64,000 nt of DNA from Neospora caninum Liverpool (Eukaryota; Apicomplexa; Conoidasida; Eucoccidiorida; Sarcocystidae). Within the stretch, counting starts at the first letter, position 1, and each line of letters opens with the position of its first letter. The stretch spans positions 248,001-312,000 of the forward strand of contig NC_018393.1 of NCBI RefSeq assembly GCF_000208865.1, written 5' to 3'. Both the position numbers and the translations under genes were made by a program. A model generated the notes under the pieces. That model did not search any database, was not told the DNA's origin, and saw only the letters and a list, made by a program, of their open reading frames with translations. Below, in pieces: positions 22,990-33,436 of the stretch.

Positions 22990-24196
22990 GTACTTGTGAT
23001 GTATTTATGACATATGTTACATATAGATATAGGGGTGTTTGTATGCGTGGAATCCAGCACAAGCCGCGGAGAGAGTCTGTGTGAAGGTCGCAGTGTGTGG
23101 TTTGTTCTCATGTTCTTCTTTCCTTGTCTGTGTCGCGTGAGTCGCCTGCGAATCGGCTGGTTACGCAAGGCAGCTGCCTGGTCCCGAAGGTTTCTTTTCT
23201 TCGGCAGTTTCCGCTTACTCTGTGTCGATTGAGAGGACGTCGTATCGGAGAGGCGGCCGACCGTCGTCGCAGAAGAGAAGTTTCTTTTCGCGGTCGACGC
23301 CGAGAACAGAAGCGCGCACAAACCGCCCGCGCGAAACCTGACAGAGCTGCAGCAGATCCACGTGGGACTGGTCCCGCGTGTACACTCCGGCGAGCAGGCC
23401 TGCATGCAGAGAAGCGAGGGCGCATTGAGAGAACTTAAAACACCACCTTGCGAGGCTCACTCGCGCAAAGGCGAGCGCCGGATTTACCGCAGCCTCTACA
23501 GAGAGCTGCATGCATGGAAGACCACCGGCGCATTAGACGAGCGCGCGCGGCCTATCGGACGGAGAAACCCAGGAGAAAGCCGCAATCTGGGGAGACCAAA
23601 AAACGAGAAGCGAAGAGAGAAGGGAAGACGCGCGCCAGGCCGCGTCACAATCACGTCGACCAGAAAGGCGCCTCACCCAGGTTGCTCCTCTCTTCTCTCT
23701 CGCTTGGTCTCAAAACTCACTCCCCACCAACCTGAAGCCGTGTTTCTAGAGGTAAAACCACTGCATCAACATGTATGTCTACACGCACAAGTAGATACAC
23801 AAACATAGTTTACACACACACATGGTGTGGATGTACACGTTGTGATGTGTATCTCAAGGCGCGATGGAGATGAGCGGATGAGGCACATGCAGTCCACCTC
23901 CAGCAAAGGCGTTGAGATCCCCTGGGAACGTCGGCTTGGGCGCGAACGGAGGGGTTGTGCCTGGCCGATATTGTTCCGTTTTTTCGCTGTTTTTTCTCTC
24001 GCGTACCTGGAAGCAAGCGTCTGCACGGCGAGTCTGTCTCTGCGGAAATGAGGGTGAGACGCACTCCTTTCTCCGGCTCTCGGGCCCATTCCTTCAGCAG
24101 GTAAAGGTGAGATGGACCCCCTCCGACGAGCACGATGTCGCGCGCGATCGACCCTAGCCCCTGCATGCTGCATCCGCCTTTTCCAGTTTGCCCCAT
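15677..24196 (-). CDS. selD: Oxidoreductase-selenophosphate synthetase fusion (SelD)
   Basis: Twelve exons, all GT..AG and phase-consistent: 24196-24007, 23399-23219, 22789-22105, 21423-21038, 20574-20486, 20367-20314, 19939-19767, 19196-18298, 18152-18020, 17570-17227, 16675-16578, 16311-15677, giving 1,288 residues. The N-terminal half is a pyridine-nucleotide-disulfide oxidoreductase of the NDH-like type: FAD motif VGGGPSH, LLPGLLAGVY, YDVLSID, a second nucleotide motif VAVVGGG, CVWCTPATPQPW, FAVGD, and GEPLSKNL. The C-terminal half is selenide, water dikinase, which makes selenophosphate from selenide and ATP for selenocysteine synthesis: RCGGCGAKV with catalytic Cys near residue 706 and Lys three on, LVQTVDF, FFDDAYVLGRIAATHAMSDC, LAGGHSAQG, LTKPLGTGV, ACTDVTGFGLLGHL and FDPQTSGGLL. 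The catalytic position is Cys, not UGA/Sec. A further ATG at 24166 is an alternative start. The exon 7 acceptor is the least certain, because choosing it shortens the loop before GEPLS. Confidence 0.92.
17025..17049. repeat. (TA)n tract, SelD-fusion intron 10
   Basis: Pure alternating TA inside an intron. Confidence 0.9.
17631..17657. repeat. (TA)n tract, SelD-fusion intron 9
   Basis: Pure alternating TA inside an intron, close to its 3' splice site. Confidence 0.9.
18207..18229. repeat. (TA)n tract, SelD-fusion intron 8
   Basis: Pure alternating TA inside a 145-base intron. Confidence 0.9.
19381..19399. repeat. (AC)n tract, SelD-fusion intron 7
   Basis: Short dinucleotide run on the + strand. 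Confidence 0.85.
19560..19742. repeat. (TA)n and (GTAT)n tracts, SelD-fusion intron 7
   Basis: A TA run at 19560-19583 and a GTAT run at about 19709-19738 with TA-rich sequence between. Confidence 0.85.
21477..21560. repeat. Purine-rich tandem repeat, SelD-fusion intron 3
   Basis: Imperfect repeats of GAAGCGAGAGGAAGGA-like units on the + strand. Confidence 0.7.
22881..22987. repeat. Long AT-only tract, SelD-fusion intron 2
   Basis: About 107 bases almost entirely of alternating A and T with a few interruptions, the longest such tract in the window, just upstream of exon 3. Confidence 0.9.
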
Positions 24197-26145
24197 GTTT
24201 GGAAACGCGGAAAAAACCAAGAGAAAACGCAGTCGCAGCAGGGAGGAGACACCCGCGGAGGAGAGGAAACGGCGAAGGAGACAGAGAGAAGGACAGGCTG
24301 AGCAGAAGGCGACCGGGAAAACGGGAGGGAAGGCGCTGAGAGAGAAGCAGTGCCTCAGCGAGGGGCGAAAACAGCGTGGAACAACGGCGAGGAAACAGAG
24401 AAAGAAAAAGGGAAGGAGAGTAGAAACGCAGAGAAGAAATGCACGAGAAGAAATGCAGGAGAAGACATGCAAAAGAGAGAAGGGAAACGGCGGGAGAAGC
24501 AAGAAAACGATGGGGAGAGCGGGGACAAACGGGAGGGAAGGCGACGAGGGAAGAGGAACCAATCTGAGCGGAGAGTCGCTACCCTTTTAGCTCAGAAGAA
24601 AGGCTCAAAAGAGAAGCTGGATACGATGACGAGAGGCAAAAGGAGGGAAAAAGGACGCGAGGGAGACAACCGCAGGGGTGAAAAACGCAAGGGAAGTCAT
24701 GCGAAAAAGGGTTCCGAGGTCGAATAGAAACGCGTCACAACAAGGAGAGCTCTTCTCTCGGCGGAGTCGCCGCGCAAACGCGAGTCCGTTCCGCCTTCGC
24801 GAGAGACAGGATCGCGGGCCGAGACGGCGAGCGACACCGATGGTTCGCCAGCAAGTCGGGAAGATGCAAAAGCAGCCCTTCCGTCGCTCGATAAACGTGT
24901 CCTCTGGTCCTTTCCTTCTCGCGTTCGAGGCGTGCGTGACAATGCGAGAGAAAAAGAGCGCCACACAAAAAACCTCTCGGAGACACTAGAAGAGACAGCA
25001 GAGACCCGACCTGTGCACCTGGCCCTAGACAGAGAAAACCATGCTCAATTGTGGGGATCGCGAGAGAAGCGAGGCGACCGACAGAGGGCCTTCCGTTCCC
25101 TTCTTTCAGTTCTCCCTCTATGCCAAACTTTCGCTTCACCTTGGCGTTTCGCGGCCTCTCTTTATACCTCCGTTTCTATTTTCGCGAAGAAAAGGGCTAT
25201 ACAGCCTTGTCAGCGTTTGTCTTTGAAACTCGCCACGGGTCCAGGACAGTCCTGCAGAAGAGAGGGAGGAGCTCTAGAGAGTCAGAGAGGGACACGAAAG
25301 GCCAAAGGAAGCGAGAAAAGGTGCACAAAAACGAGAAAGAAGTGAAGCAATTCGACAGGCTGTCGACGAGAGCCCTCGCGTCTCCACGGTCGGAGAGAGC
25401 GTCTCTCTTTTTGTTTCGAGGCGCCGCGCGGAAAGACGGCGCGAAAAGCGGGGGGATGCATGCATGCGATATCTCCAGGACCGGCCGTCCAGCGGAGAGA
25501 AAGAAAGCTGCCGCGCACAAAGGAGAGAGAGAAATGTCGGAATCGAGACTGGTGAAGACGGCAGGGACACCGTTTCTTTCGCCTGGACTTTTTCTTTCAG
25601 GAAGACAAGGACATTCGCGCATCTGCCTGCGGTAGGTCACCAAGCCGTGTCGGTGTGCTGGAGAGGCAAAAAGAGAGCGAAATAGTCCGGTATTCGTAAA
25701 TCAGCGTTATCTCTTGCCCAGCAAAGCAGAAGCGGGAAGAAGAAGCCCCGAGAAAATCTTCTTTTCACCGTCTTTTCACCTGTTCACACGAACCTTTGCG
25801 GTTTCTCCCCTCTCGTCTCACACACAGACACCCGCCCACCTCGTCCCGTCGTGGAAGAAAGACGGACTGTCTCTTCACCAGTCGCCTCTCTCGTCGCTGC
25901 TCTGTCAGTTTCTCGTCTTCCTCTTCAGCACAACGCGCCTTCTTCCTTCTTTTCCCCTCTTCCTTCCCTCCCTCTTCCTCTCTTCCCATGGTCCCTGATA
26001 TCCGTCCATCTTTTCTCTCATCTGTTTCCTCGGCGCCCAAACCTCTACTCCACTTCCTCCGCCTCTTCCTCACTGCCTTCTCCTTTTCCTTTTCTCCTTT
26101 TTCTCGTCTTCTTTCTCGTCTTTCTTTTCTTTTTTTGGGAGCGCG
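24197..26145. other. Divergent promoter region, SelD fusion / zeta-COP
   Basis: About 1.9 kb between two head-to-head genes. The + strand is purine-rich near 24200-24720 (so pyrimidine-rich in the SelD 5' UTR sense) and pyrimidine-rich at 25760-26145, just before the zeta-COP start. Long open frames here (for example through 23810-24562 on -) come from this biased composition. No core promoter element was identified. Confidence 0.45.
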
Positions 26146-28724
26146 ATGGCGGGTCTCAGCGTGAGTGGCGTGGCACTGTTGGACTCCGAGGGCGAACGCC
26201 TCGCCGTGAAGTATCCGCGGCAAGCTGCGGCAAGCGCGCAGCCGAGCACCCCGGCCGAGGAGGCGCAAGCGAAGAAGGAAGGAGGCGTAAAAGATTTCGC
26301 TTCCCAGAGACAACTGGAACAACAGCTCGTGCAGAAATTCTCCAGGCTCGCCGGCAGAAACGAGGGTAAACGCGAAATGCTAAAAGTGAACCCGTCTGCC
26401 GTCATCGGTCACTCGTAAAAAAAACCAACTCGCTTTTCTATATCTGTAACTTCATACCCACGTCCATGAATTTCTACGTATATCTGTAGGTCTACCCTTG
26501 CAGATCTCTATCTAGCTACATCTGAACATCTCTAAACAGCGTTGCGTCTATGTCTAGACTCATCGATACCTAAAAGTGTGCAACGGGGTCTGTCCATTTC
26601 TCTTTCTATATCAATCTAGATTTGTGTCCTTCGAAGCAGCTGCATCTGTCTTTGTCCATGCTAATCCATGCAACTCTCTCTCTGTGTATATGCATGTCCA
26701 TTTGTGTGCGCGCTTATGTGTATGCTTCCGGTGTATGTCTCATCACGAAAAAACAGAAGCCAAACAAAATGTGTGTCGTTTTCGTGTCGGTTTCTCGGCA
26801 TTCTCTTTCTTTTTCGACAGCTTGTTTTTTGCTGCTTTCTCTTGCAGTCGAGGCTTTCGAACTCGCCGGATACGTCGCCTTGGGGAAGAGCGTGAACGAC
26901 GTCCTCCTCTTTGTCGTCGCTGAGGACGGGGCTAACGAGATGCTTCTTCTCGAGATCTTCAACACACTCACGGCGGTCCTTTCCTCTCTGACAAAGTAAA
27001 GCTCTTCTCGTCTCCTGGCCGCTTCTGTTCCTCGTGTTTAAAACAAATGCGCAGCTCCATCGTACTGGACTCTCTCCATGCAAACGACGTTCTCTTCCTT
27101 TTCACAGTTGGGATCGGAAGTCCTCTCTCTGGCTGTTCGTCCTCCTCATGTCGTCTTTTCTCTGGTCTTTCTGTCTCGACCGCCTTCACACAGATACACG
27201 CAGTCTTGTATTTTCATATATATATATATATATATATATGTACATGTATGTATACGTATCTTTACATCTGTATGCATTTGCATATAGATGTATGTGCCTA
27301 TCACCAGATAGATGTGTAAATATATAAAGAGTATGTATAGGTACATATGTGTGTATGTGCTGACTTAACACGTGCCATGCTTTTTCTTTGAGTCGGTGTT
27401 CTCTTTTTTGCCGTTTCCCTTCCCCGGTCCTTCGCGCCTTCTCTCTGCTCGTTTGACCGAGTAGCCCGTCTCTCTCGCCTTTTTCACGACGCTTTCTTTC
27501 GGGTGTTCCGTCACCTGTTTTTCGGCGAGCGTAGGCGCGTGCTCGCCTCGGCGTCTATCGATTTATAGGAGCGACAATGGACTTGACAAGGGTCCATCTA
27601 TTCTCACGTTTATACATTGATCTCCTGCGACTTCTCAGCGGTCAAATTGGAAAGAAGCAAATCCTTGACAATCTCGACGGAGTGTTTCTGATGCTTGACG
27701 AAGTCTTCGACAGCGGGTGAGACTCTCATTCTCTCTTTTTAAAAAACTATTTCTTGCTCCTTCTCTCCATCGGTCGCTCGTCTGTCTCTTCTGTCTTGAC
27801 TCCTCTGTCTTTCTCTCCCGCGTCGTTTTCTCTCTCGGCTTTCCCTTCTTTTGGCTCCCTCGCATCCGCCCCGTCTGACTGTCTTTCGTTCTTTCGCCTT
27901 GTCGCTGCGCGTGTCTCCGCGGGGCCGGGCCATCCTGCGTTTGCCCCTCCGGTTTTTGCACATTTGTTTCTTTCTCTCTTCCTGTTTTTGTCTCGCTCAG
28001 CTTGTTGCTCCAGCTCGATCCGGGAGTTGTCCTCGCGAGGATCAACATGCAGGACGACGCGGCGGCAAACGCGGGAGGCGCGGGCGCGGGAGGCGCGGGC
28101 GCGGGCGGCGAGGCGACTTCGACGCAGGCCGCCTTCAATCAGGTCAGGTTTCGAAGAAGCAAGAAACTCAACATAAAAGTGAAGAACACGTGAAAACGTG
28201 AAGAACACGTGAAAACGTGAAGAACACGTGAAAACGTGAAGAACACGTGAAAACGTGAAGAACAGACACGCGAGGAAACGCAGGCGACGGGAGAGAAGGC
28301 AGGCGGTAAAAAACTGGGCTCAGGGCGCGTTTTTCAGAAGCGAAGAACGGTCGAACGAAAGAGCGGACGGGGAGGAGCGGAAGACGGGGATGAGCGGAAG
28401 CGACGCGAGCGCGAAAGCAGAGGAACCGGCGTTTCAAATCGGGATGTTTTGCGGGTCGGGGGAACCGCGCGATCGAGGAAAGCTCCTCAGAAGGCAAGGG
28501 AAGGATAGGAGAGAGACGGGAGGCAAAACGGAAGCAAAGAAAGAAAAAGCCTCCACGTTTTTGCATGTTCTCTTTCGCAGAGAGGCTGTCTCGCACAAAA
28601 ACATGCACGGTCCTCTTCTTCCCAATCCCATGCGTCGTGTTGCCTTTTCTCTTCTCGTTTCACCCAGGCAATTTCCAGCGCAAAGGAGAATTTGATTCGA
28701 AGCCTTCTTAGTGGAGGCCCGTAA
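26146..28724 (+). CDS. Coatomer subunit zeta (COPI)
   Basis: Five exons with matching phases: 26146-26365, 26848-26995, 27639-27716, 28001-28142 and 28668-28724 (stop TAA 28722-28724), 214 residues. The order of blocks follows zeta-COP: N-terminal strand VSGVALLDSEGERLAVKY, a charged helix QLEQQLVQKF, the central VNDVLLFVVAEDGANEMLLLE, NTLTAVLSSL, ILDNLDGVFLMLDEVFDSG, LQLDPGVVLARI, and the C-terminal helix AISSAKENLIRSLL. It belongs to the sigma/mu-N longin-like adaptor fold and pairs with gamma-COP in the Golgi-ER retrograde coat. It is slightly longer than the usual 177-200 residues because of a Gly/Ala-rich run (GGAGAGGAGAGG) encoded in exon 4. Intron 4 holds a 19-bp tandem repeat. No isoform-specific features were seen. 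Confidence 0.93.
27216..27239. repeat. (TA)n tract, zeta-COP intron 2
   Basis: Alternating TA, followed by TATG-rich sequence. Confidence 0.9.
28179..28265. repeat. 19-bp tandem repeat, zeta-COP intron 4
   Basis: About 4.5 near-identical copies of GAAGAACACGTGAAAACGT, at 28181, 28200, 28219, 28238 and 28257 (partial). Each full copy contains the palindrome CACGTG. Confidence 0.92.
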
Positions 28725-28991
28725 GGTCCCCCCCCCCCGAGGCTTTCTTTCGCTGTAGCAGTCTTCTCGTCGATTTCGTCTTCTCGCTGTACTCGGAGGT
28801 TGCGGAGAAACGGTCACATCTCTCGCACCTGTGGGCCTTAAACCCCAGAGTCTGTTTTTTGTTGATCGCACCCTCGGCTTTTCTACTTGCCTCACGTCTG
28901 TACACATATGCGTGCATCTCGGCGCATGCGCAGTGGCATGCACATCTTCACATGCCTTCATATCTCTATTTACTCACATATCCATATATGC

Positions 28992-29013
28992 ATATATATA
29001 TATATATATATAT
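28992..29013. repeat. (TA)n tract, intergenic
   Basis: Downstream of zeta-COP. Confidence 0.9.
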
Positions 29014-29384
29014 TTGTACATTTGGTAGATACGTGAAGGTAGACAAAGATACGCAGAGAAAGAGACCGATAGAGCTGTGCGTCGCTGAGACCAGCGTATG
29101 CGTGTTGACTGCGTGCAAACATGCTGTTTCGATGCTCAGTCGCCTGGTAGTCGTCTTTTAAGGCGCGGTTTTCTTCCTCATCAGCTATTTCAACACGCCA
29201 GAGAAGAGAAGATGCGAGCTTGCGAACCTCGTCCCTCTCGCTGTTTTGTTCTGTTCTTCCTCACCCTTTTTTAAGTGATGCCTCAATGCTTTTGTGCAAT
29301 GCACCCGCGAAAGAAAGTCTTACAAAAACATATGCCGATCCTTGTAGATTCAGAAGAAATGTACAACCATGTTCACATATATAC

Positions 29385-29390
<6 letters not shown>

Positions 29391-29417
<27 letters not shown>
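29391..29417. repeat. (TA)n tract, intergenic
   Basis: Between the 3' ends of zeta-COP and ECM29. Confidence 0.9.
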
Positions 29418-29422
<5 letters not shown>

Positions 29423-30371
29423 GGACGAGGGTGGATGCATTTGTGTAAAGAGATCTTCTGGGGGTGTTCGCCGGGAACGATAACGGTCAAAAACGATCAA
29501 AAGTTGGAAGGAACTTCGACACGACAGTTCCATATTCGATGCACGCGAGGCATGCAAACAAAGGACACACGCTTCTCTCGACTTAAAAACGGAGCCTTGT
29601 CGAGGTCTCGGAAAGCCCGTCTTTCCCACATCATCCTTTTCCCCACATCCGCACCTCTCCACGCCTTCTCTTCTTTCAAATTCACTTTTGCGCACTTTTT
29701 TTTCACCTCAGAGGAAATGTCAGCGAGCGCGGATAACGTGCTAGGATTCTGGGAGAGACAGACTCCGACGCGAAGCAAACGGGACGCCTGCAGTCTTTCG
29801 AGAGACCATTCGGCGTCTCATCCGGCTCGTCAGCGTCTCAGATGTTGCTAGAAAATCAGGAACGTGTCAGAGCAAGTTTGTGGAATTAGAAGTTTGTTAC
29901 AGGATCAGAAGCGTGCTACAGATTCAGATGTTCGTTAGAAAATCAGAAGTTTGTTCTAGGGAAGCTAAAGGTTAGGGCGCCATGCGTCGTGGATCGCTTA
30001 GGCCTTTTGTGTTGCCAACAGCAAAGACGTTTCACTGGGAAAGCGCGAGCGTGAGACGCCTCCGCGTTCCCCAGGATTAACGCCTCTGCGAGGGTCAACA
30101 GGATGTACATACACAGGCCAGCACGAAGGAAAAGAATGCCGAGCGTTTCCTCGACCTTGCGGCGTTCTTCTGCAAACGGTACTCTGTCTCCCACGATTGT
30201 CCCTGTCGCTACGCATGCACGCGCCGCCTCGCGCATGCAGGGATTCGTCCGGCACGCCGCCAAGAAAAGTTTCGCTGACAGCCGAATGCGCGACACTGAA
30301 CGAGAGAGAGCGCAAACGATGGACAGAGAAACTGGCGCATAAAGGAGCGAGGCAGGGCCAGATAACTTTTC

Positions 30372-31190
30372 TCAGAGCGCACTGAGGGCCCTGAGTTTCT
30401 CTTTCAGTCTTCTGCGCATAATGGCGACTCGTGCGTCTCCGTCGCGTTCTTCGGGCCCGAGTTCGCTGTCTCTTTCGCTCGGTGCGTCAGAGAGAATCAA
30501 CAAGAACTGGTGCCAAAGCGAGGCCGAAGAGACAAATGTGAAGGCAAACGGATCTCTAAAGCCTTCGCCACATTCCGCCTCCGTGTTCGGAGACGGCGCA
30601 GCGCTGTCTCCCTCGCCCTTCCCTCCGCCGAGGACCGTCCCTGCGAGAAACTGCGCGCGCGTCAAGGCGCGTCTGTACATCGGCCAGTCGAGCATCAACA
30701 GAGACGCGGCTTCGCCGGAAAGCAAAGAAGGAGAGGAAGAAGAGGAAGCTGAAGAAGACGGGGTGGACGAGAGGAGGGTTGCATGCACGCAGAAGGCTTC
30801 GAGGAGGTCGGCGGCGGAGAGCGTGAGACGAACGAATCGGCGTTGTTGTAGCAGGCGCATGATGTTACCGAAAACGAAAGTCCACGTCCCCGCCTTGGAG
30901 GCAACCGAGAGAAGTGGAAGCCGAAGGACAGCGAGAGAGAGAACTGCCTGCTGAGTCAGCTGAGAGAACAGAGAGGGTGAGCAGAGAGAAGTGAAGGAAG
31001 CAGCGAACGCCATGCGAAACAAAACCTCAAAGAACGAGAAACATGGAAGAATACACGAGCCGAAGGAGACGAGAACGACATAAAACGGACAAAAAGAGAG
31101 GAACGGAGGAGTTGCAGGGAAACGGAAAGGCGCGGGAAGAGACACACAGAGAGGGAGGTACATACACACAAATCCACACACAAACCCATA

Positions 31191-31237
<47 letters not shown>

Positions 31238-33401
31238 ATGTATTTATGTGTGAAAGGTTTCAGGAAAAGGCGTTTTGTCCTTTTAGCAGGTGAGAAAAGA
31301 TGCTGTCGGAAGACCTACAGCGAGGAGATCGACGCTGAGTTGGACGGAGCCCGTAGGGTAGCCTCGAAGTCTCTGCAGGAGGGTTGTGAAGCCTGGGTGC
31401 TCATAGCTGTTCGCGTTTGTTTGTGGCCAGTCCTGGTCCTCTGTCTCTTCTCCTTTCTTTGCAGGCTTTGTCTCGTCACTCTGTCCTTCTCTCCCCTGTT
31501 GGGCGTGCGCGCTTTCGGGTGCATGCAGATGAGCAAGGTGGTTGTTCCACGCTGGAACCAGACCAGGCGAGGCGAAGAACGAAGGATAGCCGAAGCTCTC
31601 GGCGAGCACAGACTGCGAACCTTTTGACGCGCCGCTCTCCTGTGGAGCCTTTCCGGCTTCTCGAGTTTCGCTTTCTAAGCCGTAGACTGGGGAACAGCAC
31701 CGCACACACGCAGTTCAAACGGATCTACAGTCGCCCTTTGGTGGCCGCGCGTTCTTCCTCTCTGCTCGGAGCTGTTTCCCTTCTTCCTCTTCGGTCTTTT
31801 CTTCCCTTCCTTTCTTGCTTTTTCCTTTCCTTCTCTGCCTTTCAACCTTTCCCCTCTTCCCTGTTCTTCTCCCCTCACCGCTGAGTTCTCTGAAGGCTGG
31901 CATCTCAGCGTCTCCCTCTTCCTCCAGGCGACCTGTCCTCGCGCAAATGTCGAGGCACACGAGGACGTAGAAGGATCGGAGACACCCCACGAGAGTGCCC
32001 TCGTCTCTAGGCGCGACGTTCCACGTGCGCGTCGGCTGGTCAGCCTCGCCCTCTCCCGCGTCTCCTGTCTCCTCTTCGTCGTTTTCCTGCTTCTTGTCGG
32101 CCGCCAGACGGTCCAGAGCCTAAGGGTGAAAACGCCGGATACACGCCCAGCTTGAGGCGCAGCGCGCGAACGGTTTCTAAAGGGAAGCGGCGACGCCAAA
32201 GCGACGGCGAGAGATTTGATATTCTGTGTACCAACCGATCTAAAACCGTGGTGTCTTTGTCGTTTATAGAAACGGAAAGACGACGTGAGAACGGCGAGGA
32301 AAGAAGCAAACGCATCCGAGAAGGCCGGAGCAGTGGCCCAAAGATCGCAAACGCAACGCCGACCGGAGACGCACAAGAGAGAGACGTTTCTGAGGAGGCA
32401 ACAAGGCAAGAGCGAGAGGACACAAAGGCGACCGCCTCTGTCGCCTCCAGCTGCCCTTCTCCTCGCCTCACGGGAGCACGACGTCGCGGCTGAAGCACAC
32501 CCGCATCTTACCGCGTTGAGGAGGTCCAGAAATTGCTGGAAAGGCAAACTGCGGAGCCAGTCGCGCGGCACGGCGCGCAGGAACTCTGGGAGATGCTCGA
32601 CGACTTTCGTTTTGTCTGTCACGCTCTTTGCTCGAGTGGTCTTCAGCAGCACGACCTTCACGGAAGCCTCGCTCCTGGCCGCCAGCGCCTTCTCTTCTTC
32701 ACTCTCCGCTGCGTCGCGGTGCGCCTCGGTGCCGGTTTGCGCATCGCCCGCTGGAGACGCGGAAGAGACCGACTGCCTCGCGTCCGAGAGGAGAAACGCG
32801 AAGGACGCCGCCGCCCGGGCAGTAAAGAGCGTCAAAACGAGAGCGTTGAGATCCAAGAGAGCACACGCGAGAGCGGAGATGCCCTCGAAAGAAGACGAAG
32901 AAGACAGGGTGGTAGTCAACAGCGCATGCAGTTTCACCAGCGACTCGGCGTCCTCTTGCGGAATGCGTTCTCTGTTGAGAAGAACGTAAAGCAGCAAGAG
33001 ACCGAAAAATGCGCTCGAAACCGTGTTTCGATACTCCTTCTGCATGCACGAGATCATGCGGCCTTCAGTCTGAGGTAAGTGGGAGCGTGCGAGCCGCGCC
33101 TACGTCGGTCTCAGAAGGTGTTTCACCTTTTCCGCAACGCCGATCGAGGTCTGAAACGCGTTTCAAATTGGTTCTCCATGCGGACTTCTGTGTCAGCCGA
33201 GGCGCGACGATTCCACACTTCCTTCGTCGGTGCCCTGCTTTGCGTCTACGGCGTCTCTCCCACCGCAAAAACAAAAAGACAGTTCCATTGCACCGACCCG
33301 TCACAACGCTCAGATGTGGATAAGCAAACATATGGCGACACCCCTGTAACTATATACAATATATATATATATATATATATATGTGTATAAATGTGTATGT
33401 A

Positions 33402-33436
<35 letters not shown>

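Larger units (their letters stand above)
28725..30371. other. Intergenic, tail-to-tail; no gene seen
   Basis: Holds the 3' UTRs of zeta-COP (+) and ECM29 (-). Features are a poly-C run just after the zeta-COP stop (28728-28739), two (TA)n tracts, and a degenerate run of short repeats (variants of AAAATCAGAAGTTTGTT) at about 29855-29960. No coding region was recognised. Confidence 0.45.

Noticed and set aside
23810..24562. Longer N terminus for the SelD fusion, extending to 24562
   Set aside because: The added part is a pyrimidine-tract-derived Leu/Phe/Ser run ahead of the FAD motif with no proper signal-peptide layout; the ATG at 24196 or 24166 fits the family better.
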